Shown piece after piece: positions 24,259 to 35,500 of a stretch of DNA of 64,000 bases. Every line of letters starts with the position of its first letter. Position 1 is the stretch's first letter. Under the pieces are notes generated by a model. That model saw only the letters and a program-made list of their open reading frames with translations, was not told where the DNA came from and made no database searches. The position numbers were made by a program, and so were the translations under genes. The DNA is from Galaxea fascicularis (lineage: Eukaryota > Cnidaria > Anthozoa > Scleractinia > Euphylliidae), in NCBI GenBank assembly GCA_948470475.1, contig OX419339.1:9143002-9207001 (forward strand), read 5' to 3'.

Positions 24259-25403
24259 TATTTTCGCTGCACAGCCTCAAATATTGATTTTATTCAGTCT
24301 TAATTTAATTAGCAATAGCTATAGCCAATCTTTCTTCAGTAGATAATTGGTTATCGAATTTGCCAGTGTATTTTTGAGGTGCAGGGCGCCTAAATAATCT
24401 TAGCACTTCGCGCCAATGTTTCAATATCATTTCACGGTTTGACTAATAAGCACCCATCAATTGCGTAGACACTGTATATAGCAATCAGTATTTGAGGCCC
24501 GCTTCAAACGTCGCATTTCACATGTGCCCGAATTTAATTCCTATTTTTGTCGACTAAAATAATTAAATACGGCATTTGATTCAGACGTCGAAATTCAACT
24601 CCGTCCACCGTCAATGTTCCCAGTTCCAATGTGGCAGACAACGGCGAGTGGTTGGTGAAATCGACGAAAACTCAGTTCGTTTTATTCAACATATGATTCG
24701 TAACATCAGAATACGCAGGTTTAGATATCATGCAATCAACCGTCAGCAACTTCATCAGGGGCACCCAACGAGAATATAGTTCAAAATCACTTAAACATAG
24801 CATTGTTAAACTTATTTTAATATTTAAACAGTAAATATAGGCATATTTTTATCCCCTAAAAATTTTTCATCTGTTCGGATTTCCTAGCTGAAAGTCTAGT
24901 GATCCGAAAATTAAAGGGATCAAAACTCACCTTTTCGAAAATTTCAGCCAGAAAAAAGGGTCCCGAAAATTCTAGGTGACGTTTTAACGGTAAAAATCCG
25001 TTAAAAATGGGCAATTATAGTAGTTTTTAGATGTTCGAAAATCTTAGGAGAGGCAGGCAAGCAAGAAATTTTACAACAAATGTTCCGAAAATTCTAGATG
25101 TCAAATCGTCTTCCGAACAGATTTTTTCCTAAAATTGTCGTTGGGTGCCCCTGCTTCATCGCTAGAAGACTGTTGCTGAGCGTTTGTTTAACCTCATTGT
25201 GGCAGTATGTCACAATATGCCACAGATTCTCTCTTTCTTCCCAAGGAGTGTCCCCTTCGTTTTCGAAAACCGAGCACCTCATACAAACGAGTATATTTTG
25301 CCTCCAAGATCTGTTTCATTGCATGAATAGCGACTAAAATACGGAGAGTTTCACGACATCGAGATGAGCCAATAGATTGCGGTAATGTAAATGCAGTGGT
25401 TTT

Positions 25404-26620
25404 CCTGGGCTCGAAAAAGGCATTTTGATAATGGTGATCACGATGTTCTCTTAGCTAAACTTTAGCTAAGTCTCTATGGAATACAGGAGTCTGCCTATGA
25501 TTGGTTTAAGTCGTACCTAAATAATTGTACCCAGAAATGTGATGTTAACGGTTCGCTTTCTAAAGTCTGTTCTCTGGGCTGTGGGGTCCCTCATGGAACT
25601 ATCCTAGGCCCCCTTCTATTTTTGATCTATATCAACGATTTCGGAATTGTTAATCGTTCTACCAACCTAGAATGTATGCAGACATCACTCACATAACATA
25701 TGCCAGCTCAGACTTGTGATTTAAATAACATCCACAAATAGCTCTTCTGCAACAAACTTACTCTGAATACGACTAAAACCGAGTTTATGTTAATTGGTTC
25801 TAGACAAAAACTGCGTACTTCACCTGAATTTCTTTGAACTTTCGATAGATAATTCTCCTATAAAACAAGTACCCACTACTAAATCACTTGGGATTCTTAT
25901 TGATGATAACATGACGTGGCATAGTCATATCGACAAACTATCCTAAAAGATTATTTCCGTCTTTGGCGCCATAAAGCAAATGAGACCTTTAGTTGCACCA
26001 GATATACTACATTACATCTATAATGCCTCGGCACAACCCCACTTCGATTACTGTAGTATTGTCTGGGAGAATTGCGGCAGAACGCTTTCCGAAAAATTAC
26101 AAAAGCTACAGAATCGCGCTGCTCGCATTTTGACTTCCTCCTCTATGATGCTGACGCTGGGTACTTGTTTACAACGACTTGGATGGAAAGACTTTGATGC
26201 CCAGCGTTAAATTCATATAGCTTTAATGGTGTTCAAAGCTCTTAATGATCTGGCTCCTGACTACTTATCTTCTATGCTCACTACGCGGAGTACGTCAGGA
26301 TATGTCTTAAAAACAAATTAAGTGTCCCCTTACCCAAAACCCAACTACCTAAAAGGGAGCTTTAGCCATAGAGACGCAACTCGCTGGAACAGTCTACCTT
26401 CCTAGCTAGACAAGTGACATCTCTAGATCTTTTCAAGCAATTCTTAGACCTTCATTTTAGTTCTTTAAGTTATATACACGACATTCATGAAAAATAGGTC
26501 TAGTTCAGAGTAGTATTTTTACAGAAGAGACTCTTTAGTGGGTATTGCATTTTATATTATAATCACCTGATGAACTTTTATCGCCGTTAAAATAAAGATT
26601 ATGATTTTGATTTTTGATTT
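25404..26620 (+). pseudogene. 5'-truncated, frameshifted LINE reverse transcriptase
   Basis: Pieces in several plus-strand frames match a non-LTR reverse transcriptase: YGIQESAYDWFKSYL, GTILGPLLFLIYINDF, and a downstream segment around 25980-26210 (LHYIYNASAQPHFDYCSIVW). Stops and frameshifts interrupt it, and the catalytic YxDD region is lost. The 3' end near 26580-26620 is AATAAAGATTATGATTTTGA followed by short T-rich repeats, a typical LINE tail. It is a dead copy of a CR1/L2-like lineage (inferred). Confidence 0.8.
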
Positions 26621-29067
26621 TGGGATTGTTTTGTCATTTCTGACGGCAGTTGGATCTTGAATTGTTTCCAATTTGCTGTTGTCCTTTTTGTGGGACCTGA
26701 CTGTCTGAAAGTAGTACAGAAAACCTTAATTATTAAGGCAAACGTCAACCACTCGTGCCTCATCGTTTGCAGTTCAAAAGAAGGCTAAAATGGAATTTTT
26801 GGTTCGCGTGAGAAAGTATTATCTCTTTGGCTCTGCAAACGTCGGTTAAAACGTCAGATGCGTATCCACCTTTCATTGAAAATCAAAGAGAAATTGCAAA
26901 ATATTTCCATGAACAGAAAACAACAACAACAAACGCAGTCAGATTAAACTACTGTTTCGCCGGGTCTGTTCTTTATTACCAAATTCACCTGTGTTTTACA
27001 CAGAAAACGGTGTAAAATTGTAACGTTTCTGAGAAATTTATCTCCTCGATTTCACGGGGAAAAGACAAACGGAAAATAGAAGTAAGTCGTGGTCACGTGA
27101 TTGCCTTGACGAAAACGAAGTAAAATAATTAAAAAGTTGTCTAGCTCAACAAATATAAGTATTACCATCTTCAGGTCATCAAGTTTCATGAGAATTCAAA
27201 AGCCAATTGCTGCAGCAGAACTAGAATTAACAAGTGCATGTAGAGAAATGAAACGACTGTTATTTTCCAACCATTTCGTCGGAGAAAACTCTGTAAAGAG
27301 CTCGTAAGTTTCCAGTTAAAAGAAACAACGAAATAAAAAAAGGAAATCCTATTCAAAACTTAAACCATTTTTTTTTTATAATTCTTTTTTAAGATGCATC
27401 ACTTCGAGAGTTGAGTCACAACCTTACCTATTTGTTGATAAAATTCTTAGAGAAACCCACGGTAATTTCTTAGTTACAAATGTGCTAGTCGAAATTAATT
27501 AATAAAATTAAGAGAGCAAGATTTGTGGCATTTCACTTACATACAGTGGCTGTAACAATTGTCCATAGTTATTTTTTTGACCCTGTAACGTAACTTAAGA
27601 AAAAGCATCTACGACAACAAATACTACTGAGAATAGTAACTCCTGAATGCATGTATCAGGCCGGGATGCTTTAAGATTTTAAGATTATCTAAATCGTCTC
27701 AAATCATTCACTTTTGTATTTTGTACAATCCTTGTCAGATAGAGGATAGTTGCTTTATCTCAGTCGTTATGCCACTGAGTTTTTGATTTTTTCACTTCAG
27801 CGAGTTATGGCTCATAAACCACTTAAGATAATTTTTTCCCTGTTATATATATGTCCCATATTTCATGACAGGGCATGGGTTGCAATTGCAAGGACAAACC
27901 AAGAAACGTCTCCTGTGAAGACCTTCGAGCAATACATCGCAGCTGCTCACATTCATCTTTTTCAAGATTGACCTTTGTTTAGCACCGTTGCCCACTCAAG
28001 GTCAAGAGAGAAAGTTCTATGGTCATAAGATTAGCTACACCAGAACCTGGGAGATTATTAAGGTAGCTTGTCTAGAGTTAAAAGCAATAGCAATAACAAT
28101 TTCTAGCAATTTCAGTTTCATAATCACTGTATCTTTTATACTTGAAAAATTATGATTCGATGACGAATCTCCTAAGATCGTAATTCAGGTTAATATCATA
28201 CTTATTTTCGCAGTGAAAACCGAATTTCTTGTTTAGAGAACTAGTCTTTAATTTTTTAAAGTAATCAGTTGTCGCGCAATAAATCTCTTCATCACTAAAA
28301 TATCTGTTTTGCATTTTCAGGTTGCACAATCAAATGAGCCCCGGGCACGTCACAGCCATGTGCATTAAAGAATAATTGGTGGCTGATTTTCAAATTCCCC
28401 GCCGTTAATACTTATCGATCAAAAACAACGAAAGAATGTACTGTTCCACCTGATAAGAAGGAGATGTTGTTTTCAACATGTTTGTCACTCTGCAAACTCA
28501 GAATGAGTTGCATCTGCAGGTAACGCATAGAGAATTAGGCAACCTGTCAGAGCAGGTGCATCCAAGGTCCGGCTACAATTTCAATCAAACACGTATTACC
28601 GTTTACAGGATACGTTGATAAACAAAGTCTAAGAAAACCCCTAAAACTTCAAAAAATAACTTAATTCATAAAAAATGCAACCAAAATACTTAACTTTAAG
28701 AACAAAACAGAAAAACGCACCGTATAGCATTAATAGTTCCAATCTAATTTCCTTCCTTTTCAATACCATTTGTGCATGTAATTAGCATTTAACAATCAGA
28801 GTCTTATAACTAGTAACGAAAGCAATTTCGCAGTCAACAGAAACAGAGCTAAATATTCAAATAAATTAAAGAAAAAGGTAAAACACCTACATATCTACGT
28901 ACTCACCGACATTACACAAACCACTTAGCAACTATTTAAAGCAAGGCCATACATTTAATCACTCTATACTTCTACTGACGCAGAACACCAACTTCTACCT
29001 GTTGTCATACAAAACCAAAACAAACTTAGAGACACCTCAACATTTTCACTCACCTACACTCCCATCC

Positions 29068-29113
29068 AAGTGTGGGAGAGGAGTGGTTGCAAGTGTGGGA
29101 GAGGAGTGGTTGC
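29068..29113 (+). repeat. 23-bp tandem duplication
   Basis: The unit AAGTGTGGGAGAGGAGTGGT plus TGC occurs exactly twice in a row, followed by AAGTGTA as the start of a third. No function is visible. Confidence 0.8.
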
Positions 29114-30007
29114 AAGTGTATTGGACTTGTGTATAGAATAAATCCCAGCTGTTGTCGGAACGGTATCAGTTATGCAGCAAGTCTATAAATGTGATGTATT
29201 TCTGATTTTCCAAGAATGGACAAATTTAACAGGTTGTCTGCTTTCATGGTTATTAAACTGGGGAAGGTCGCCACGAGGCGAGAACAAAATATATCAATGA
29301 CTGCTACTGTATGCCGCAACATACGAAAACAACGAAAGTCTTCAAGCGAATAGCTCGGAACAGTGAGCACAAAAGTTTCAGCACCGCACGTGTTCCCTGC
29401 CTTCATCGTCATTCGAGCTTTGCAAACACTGTTGTAGTTCTTTATTAAGGTCTAGTAGTTCCTCGCTGATAAGAAACAAACTTCCGGACATTTTTTTCGA
29501 AGCTTCTGGCGCTGCGCACGCAATGTAAGTTGCGTGATCTAAATTAAAGAAAAATTCGTTTTCGGATTCTACGTTTTTTGGTAGGGAAGAATTCAAATGA
29601 TCTGTTTTCGGATTCTCCAAAAAAAAGCTCACCCTTATTGAACTTTTCGCTTTTAAAGGTCATCAGTCACCAACAGCAACACTGACAACAATTTATTAAT
29701 CCGTATACCAAATTCAGCTATAATGCAAGAAAACTAAACGTTGTTAACAGAAAACGCGACCACGACCGGAACTGAATTACCCCAGCGGGTAGACTATTGA
29801 TCGAGATTTGATCAAAAACAATCTGCTTGACGACAAGCGATAGTCCGGCAATAATAGTGAATAGCAATCGATGGCAACCGGATTCAAACTAGTGATTATC
29901 GATTGATTATCGATTGGCCGATATTGATCACATATACGTTATTGTATATATGGACCGAGACAAACCATCTTGACCGAACTAGCACAGACAAATAAATAAC
30001 CTAAAAC

Positions 30008-30060
30008 AAATAAACAAGTACGAAGATCACTGAAAAAATGATCTTCGTACTTGTTTATTT
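30008..30060. repeat. Perfect 22-bp hairpin with 9-nt loop
   Basis: The arm AAATAAACAAGTACGAAGAT plus CA is exactly repeated in inverse after the loop CTGAAAAAA. It lies in intergenic DNA; it could be a short foldback element. Confidence 0.8.
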
Positions 30061-30298
30061 TCAAGCAATAAAAAGGAAATCAGTTTATATGAAAAAGTGA
30101 TTTTTTGTTTCCTTTGTTTTCATTCTCGATGACGCTTTCAGATTTCTCGTTTTCTAGATCCATCCCGACAGACAAATCACACAAAATCTTTTTACTGCCA
30201 CGGAAAATATTTTGCAAAAGAAAACTTTCGTGAGCCCGCTTGAACTAAAGCAAAATTTTATTGCTGGAACAAAACAGGCAATCCCGAGCGCGTTAGTG

Positions 30299-30370
30299 TT
30301 AAGGTTAGGGTTAGGGTTAGGCTTAGGCTTAGGCTTAGGCTTAGGCTTAGGCTTAGGCTTAGGCTTAGGG
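30299..30370 (+). repeat. Interstitial telomere-like array (TTAGGG/TTAGGC)
   Basis: Two TTAGGG units are followed by about eight TTAGGC units and a last TTAGGG. TTAGGG is the cnidarian and general metazoan telomere repeat; TTAGGC is a variant here. The short size indicates an interstitial array, not a chromosome end, since unique sequence lies on both sides. Confidence 0.85.
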
Positions 30371-30712
30371 TGCCCAGGGTCTGGAACGTACTTCTATCCG
30401 GAAAGTTAGAAGACGATTTTAAGTTTTAGGAAGGAAATATTTGGAATTGAAAAGTAATATTATATTTTTGTATGCAATTTTAAACAGGCTTTTAGGTTTT
30501 GAAATATGTGCAGAAGACGCCGTTCCCTTTGGGCTAGTGAAATTTGCAAGGCTAGCTCTGCCGCTGTTTTTGCAAGGTTCTGTAAAGTGCGATATGTTAA
30601 AGGGAACTGTTAGATATTGGAAACGAAATTACTCATATAGGAGGTGTGTTTGTCAGGATATTAATTTATTGTACTTGAAATTTAATATTTTTGAAATAGT
30701 GTAGGTCGGAAA

Positions 30713-31815
30713 TGTAGTGTACTGCTGGGAACTGGGACGAGTACATCCGGGCATAAGGAGGAGGCGTAGAGACGTGGAAGCCATGACGGCCTACTTACTG
30801 TAACGTAGTGAGCTTAGTGCTGATTGTGTGTGCCAAAATACTACATTGGCGACGAGGACCGGATAAAATGTCAGAGAGAGCTTTACCGCCGCTTGATCTA
30901 ACGGGATCATCATCTCAAGTTGCCCAGAAATGGCGAAAGTGGAAAAGGGCATTCGAATATTATGCTGAAGGGAAGGGTTTGGAAAACACGCGAAAGAAAA
31001 CTTCACAGCTTCTGCACTTTGCAGGCATGGAAGTCCAGGATATTTTTGAAGATATCGCAGACCCCAATCCGGGAGCCGACCAAGATCCGTATGCTGTGTG
31101 TATTAGGAAACTAGATCATCATTTCCGTGCTGAAGAAAATGTACCGTTCGAGCGACATGTATTTCGACAACTGGCGCCAAACGAGGGAGAAGCAGTGGAT
31201 AAATTTCTGGTGCGTCTTCGCCAGCAGGCGAGACATTGCAATTTCGGTACTTCGTTAGACGATAATTTGAGGGACCAGTTGATCGAAAAGTTAACCGATA
31301 TGGAGCTGAAAAGAAAATTGCTGGAAACGAGAAATATCACTTTGGCTGAGGTCTTGGAGAAAGCGAGAGCATCGGAAGCAGCTCGTCAGCAAATGCAATT
31401 TATGATCAGTGGAGCGAGCATCAACGCCGTGGGCAAGAAGGAAGACAGGACAGGAGACCAAGTTGAGAATTTGTGTTACAGTTGTGGAAAGAAGGGACAT
31501 TTTTCCCGTGATCTGTGTTGCCCGGCAAAAGTTAGGAAATGCGCCAAGTGTTCGAGATATGGTCATTTCGCGGTTTGTTGCAGAGGAAGTAATCGTCCCT
31601 TACCGAGAGCCGGTGACAATAGAAGAAGTGTTGGCAGGCAGACGAATCATGTAAGAGTTTATTGCCGGAGAAAGGGAAGGATTGTAGTGTACTGCTGGGA
31701 ACTGGGACGAGTACATCCGGGCATAAGGAGGAGGCGTAGAGACGTGGAAGCCATGACGGCCTACTTACTGTAACGTAGTGAGCTTAGTGCTGATTGTGTG
31801 TGCCAAAATACTACA
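30713..31815 (+). mobile_element. Complete Gag-only LTR retrotransposon (TR-GAG-like), 1103 bp
   Basis: LTRs at 30713-30845 and 31683-31815 are both 133 bp, start TGTAGT, end ACTACA and appear identical base for base. GGAAA lies immediately outside each end (30708-30712 and 31816-31820), a 5-bp target-site duplication. A primer-binding-site candidate (TTGGCGACGAGGACC) directly follows the 5' LTR, and a polypurine tract GGAGAAAGGGAAGGA (31667-31681) directly precedes the 3' LTR. The interior encodes only a Gag-like ORF; protease, reverse transcriptase and integrase are absent. It must move with enzymes supplied in trans, probably by a Ty3/Gypsy relative (inferred from the zinc knuckles and 5-bp duplication). 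Identical LTRs imply recent insertion. Confidence 0.93.
30868..31773 (+). CDS. Retrotransposon Gag-like protein with two zinc knuckles
   Basis: The ATG at 30868 is the first in frame after the 5' LTR and primer-binding site; the frame runs 301 codons and ends inside the 3' LTR at 31773. The N-terminal two thirds (about residues 1-180) is a helical capsid-like region with the Trp-x-x-Trp-Lys pattern common in Ty3/Gypsy Gag. Zinc knuckle 1 begins CYSCGKKGH and has five residues before the next Cys, where four is usual; knuckle 2 (CAKCSRYGHFAVCC) is canonical CX2CX4HX4C. Gag normally forms the particle that packages element RNA. After knuckle 2 the frame reads through the deletion junction into an Arg-rich, LTR-encoded tail. 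No pol motifs are present. Confidence 0.88.
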   Translation: MSERALPPLDLTGSSSQVAQKWRKWKRAFEYYAEGKGLENTRKKTSQLLHFAGMEVQDIFEDIADPNPGADQDPYAVCIRKLDHHFRAEENVPFERHVFRQLAPNEGEAVDKFLVRLRQQARHCNFGTSLDDNLRDQLIEKLTDMELKRKLLETRNITLAEVLEKARASEAARQQMQFMISGASINAVGKKEDRTGDQVENLCYSCGKKGHFSRDLCCPAKVRKCAKCSRYGHFAVCCRGSNRPLPRAGDNRRSVGRQTNHVRVYCRRKGRIVVYCWELGRVHPGIRRRRRDVEAMTAYLL

Positions 31816-32302
31816 GGAAACTTTAAGTAAATTTTGAGTGAGTGTGCTTAATATCCAGACAGTTTTTTCTTTCAAAATTTTTACTTTCAAAAATTCAAGA
31901 AAATTGTTTTATAAGCATCGTAAATGGAGCGTAAATATCTTTAACTATAATTTTATCTTAGGATATGCATATAATGCCATACTCCACCTCTCTTTATGGA
32001 AGCATCCCACATTTATTTGTCGAGGCAAATTGTGATTTTTTGTGTTTGTTTTGCGTGATTGCATTTTGCATAACCAAAACGAGAATTTAAAACAGGTAAT
32101 TATTAATATACTAACCTAAGTCAATTTATATTTTTGAAATGGAAAGTTGAACTACTTTGTAAAAGCAAGGGGAGGCTATACAACGCTAAGTTGCGCTTGA
32201 TTAATTACCTTGTTATTTGTTGTGTCTCTGCAGAAATGCAAATTTCCCACAAAATATGCGTACGTAAAAACGAATAACGTTTTATCGTCATATCAAAGAC
32301 TA

Positions 32303-32999
32303 CCTTATTCGTACTAATTTTCGCGAGGCTTTAATTTCGCGATTTTCGCGATTTTTAAAAAATCGCGAAATTAAAGACACGCAAAATTTAATACACTTCT
32401 ATGATTGCTTTAATCAATGATTAACTGCGTTCACAGCTACATGGTAATTGTCATCAGTCTATTTATCATCTACCTCAGCACTTTCTTCATCCGAATCACT
32501 CATTTCTTCTTCTTGTACATGTAGCTCTTTCAAAACATCTTTCGTGCAGTCATCAAAATGTCCATTTAGGTCAGGCTCTTTATAATTAGCCAACACAAGC
32601 TCTTGTTCTGTTTCAAGGGTGTTAAGCATTTATAATCATTACAGAACTGTGTGGCATAGGCATTTGAAATTATATTTTTACAATTGACTTTTACAATTGA
32701 CTTTTATTAGTACAATATTGCAGTAGTATCTGAATGATTTGCAGTATTTGCTTGTTTTGTCTGATTATCAACGCTATTTCTTTTACGTAATTGCAAATCA
32801 CGATTGTAAATCAATCGTTATTTAAGTGATCAATCAATAAAAAAAAAACGGTTTTCTAAGTCTGTCTTTTGTCAATTTTCGCGAAATTAAATGCCCTAAA
32901 TTTATCATTTTTTGCAAAATCGCGAAAATTAATGCTCGCGAAATATTCGTGTTCCAAATTCGCGAAATTAAGTGCCCGCGAAAATTAGTACGAATAAGG
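32303..32999. mobile_element. TTCGCG-rich MITE with TA flanks, about 700 bp
   Basis: The ends CCTTATTCGTACTAATTTTC and GAAAATTAGTACGAATAAGG are inverse and bounded by TA on both sides. Sub-terminal arrays of AATTTCGCG / CGCGAAATT recur at both ends (about 32320-32385 and 32875-32975). The centre is AT-rich and non-coding. It lies about 900 bp upstream of NUP93. Confidence 0.75.
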
Positions 33000-33633
33000 T
33001 AATTGGATTGCCTCAGGGCCAAATTTCAGAACTTCTTCGACAGAGGAAGGAAAGTTATAGCAAGTGAAGTGTCAGGATACTGGACAACATATTGTAGTAG
33101 GCGAAGGCATAAAATTACACTAAAAAATTCAAAACTACAAACTACGAAAGATAAGAATCATACCGGCAATTTGGCAATTGCGCATTTGGTTCCGCAAGGC
33201 TTTTGCCAACTACTCCTCATCCCCCTTCCTCTAAATCTTTATATTTTAGCTAGATTTACACAAAACGGCCCACAAAACGTTATACCGCGCGCCGCGGGAC
33301 CTCAAATGATCCCGTTAGAAGAAATATTCCATAGTTGGTTTATTTTGGATTTTTGGAAAAACTGCGTTCTTGTTCTTGTTCTTGTTCTTGATGTTGATAT
33401 TGTTGCCACCTGGGTGATGTTAATGGACTGAGAAAATTTGATTTGAATTTAACACCAAACTAACAAACAAAATTCCGGCATGTAACTAAATCAGTTTTTT
33501 TTCAGTGGAAAGTATGGGAAAAGATGGTAGTTGTAAGCCATGACTTAAGACGGTTTTAAGAAGAATAATCGCTATTCACGCCAATTCCTTATCCACATCA
33601 TTTCATCATCTATGTCAATCCTCGTTTTTTAGA

Positions 33634-33808
33634 CGGGATCATTTGCCGTTCAATGTGGGGATTATTTCCCATACGGGATTGGGGATCATTTGCGGACGCG
33701 TGCATTGTACGGAGATTCAGCGGCTGTATTAGGGATCATGCGCTCTTCTACTCACAGAGGGAAAGTGGGGAAAGCAACATGGCGGGTTTTACAAAAAATG
33801 TTCATTGA
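33634..33808 (+). promoter_or_regulatory. NUP93 upstream region: repeated GGGATCATTTGC motif, YY1-like site and uORF
   Basis: GGGATCATTTGC or a near form occurs at 33634, 33657 (ATTATTTCCC variant), 33681 and 33731 (shorter). AACATGGCGG at 33776-33785 matches the YY1-type AANATGGCGG element common near start sites of TATA-less genes. The ATG inside it opens a 9-codon uORF ending TGA at 33808, 77 bp before the NUP93 start. No TATA box was recognised. The transcription start itself cannot be read from sequence. Confidence 0.4.
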
Positions 33809-33885
33809 AATCTCCCGTTTGGACGGAATATTGCAAAGACAAACGAACGTATAGTCATTCCTTAGAGACATTTTGACAGTCAATC

Positions 33886-35320
33886 ATGTCGTCGAGTTTT
33901 GGCGATCTGCTGCAGCAGGCTGAACAGTTAACAGCCGACATGGATAGTGGCTGGGAGCTGCCTCGCGTGGAAAGGAATCTTCACCAACTCGCAGAGGCTG
34001 GACAGAGGCTGTGGGCACAAACCACTGGTACTGTGGGTGATAATGCTGCCGTTAGAGCGTAAGTAGAGTCGGCTTTTTATGTTAAAAATGCCCTTGACAC
34101 TAAATCAGCGTATAAACATGGACTCGAACGTTTCGCTCAGACAGCGTTACACTCTAAACCCTGATTTCTTAATTTTAGAAACACATTTGTTAATTTAATT
34201 CCGGTAGTAAGGACCTCAGTTTTAAATCAAGGTCTCGATTCTTAATTTAAGAAAACAACTACTTAAATTAAGGATACTAGTTTCTAATGTTAACATCCTA
34301 ATTTTAGAGTGTTATCTCATACGAAAAAGGAAAATTGTTCAAGATAGAGACTTATATTTCAGCTTAAATGAACCACAAGATTATGTGAACTATACAGGTT
34401 GGAGGTGACTGGAAGGATGCGAACCAGTTGGTTATTTAAAAGCGTGACCAAGGAGCCCTCTTGGACTAGTCCAACGCCCTAACCGCTCTGTCAGTCACAA
34501 ACAAATATTGTTCCCTGTCATTGTCAAATTACAGCTGAATAACTTCACTGTAATTCCTTACCTAACAAGCTGTTGACCTCCAATTGTGCAATGATGTATT
34601 GTATGCTGCACATACTGGTCCATGATTCAGTTCTTTGGTATAAAGAACCATGTCAGAGACTTTAGGGAGTAATTACTGTTCGAGTTTATACATCTATGAG
34701 AAATCAGTTTATTTTCCTATTAATTGTCCAGGATTCCTCTCCAAGATCGACCATTCTACCCAGAGTTTACAGACCTCATGATCCCCTTTTCCCAGGTTCT
34801 TGTTACCTCTCTGTCATTTGAAGAGGAGAGACCCGGCCAGGGTCTCAGCTGGGATCAAGATTGGTCAATCAGGGCTGTCATTAAGGGCTGGGGACTGGGG
34901 ATTTTCTCCTGGTATTTTGGGGTGTAACCCCAACTACTTTGATATAAAACCAGCATGTTGACTTCACTACAGCAACTCAAATCCCTAGCTATTTTTTGTA
35001 TTTCCCTACCTACATGTGCTTCAGAAAATAGTGACAGTGCTGCAGGACTGTCACTAATTTTTATAGTAGATGGGGATATACAAAAAAATAGCCGGGAATT
35101 CGAGTTGCTGTTGTAAAGTCAACATGCTGGTTTTATATCAAAGTAGCCGGGGACATACCTCAGAATACAAGGAGAAATTCCCCGGCTCCCGCCCCTTAAT
35201 GACAGCCCTGGTGCTGGTCAATGCTTCATATCTGACATGTTGTCATCTGTAGCCGTTTGGAATAAAACTGACATTTTAATTTAACCCTTTAACTCCCAAG
35301 GGGTTCTCCATTGACGAGTC

Positions 35321-35360
<40 letters not shown>

Positions 35361-35456
35361 ATTTGGCACTATTAGGAGTGAAAGGGTTAAGGGGGACATA
35401 GTTTTTGGGTGAAGATGTTGTTAACCCTTTAACTTCCAAGTGGTTCTCCAATGACA

Positions 35457-35500
<44 letters not shown>

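Larger units (their letters stand above)
22818..33885. other. Intergenic region between divergent CEP89 and NUP93
   Basis: About 11 kb with no cellular coding exon that could be supported. It contains small palindromes, a TA-flanked MITE, a decayed LINE (25404-26620), an interstitial telomere-like array, a Gag-only LTR element and a TTCGCG-rich MITE. 26621-29067 and 29114-30007 show nothing recognisable beyond AT-rich unique-looking DNA. The head-to-head arrangement puts both promoters at the ends of this segment. Confidence 0.7.

Noticed and set aside
29170..29632. Two overlapping minus-strand ORFs that might form one exon pair (ending in ...HHIYRLAA)
   Set aside because: The joint would need an unseen intron or frameshift; no recognisable domain. 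Kept out as unsupported, though it is the most gene-like stretch of that intergenic part.
30211..30409. 65-codon ORF with a Leu-Gly repeat
   Set aside because: The Leu-Gly run is simply the translation of the TTAGGC telomere-like array.
30808..30867. Extension of the Gag ORF upstream of 30868
   Set aside because: The extension lies mostly in the 5' LTR and primer-binding site and lacks an ATG at its start; the ATG at 30868 is the first suitable start.
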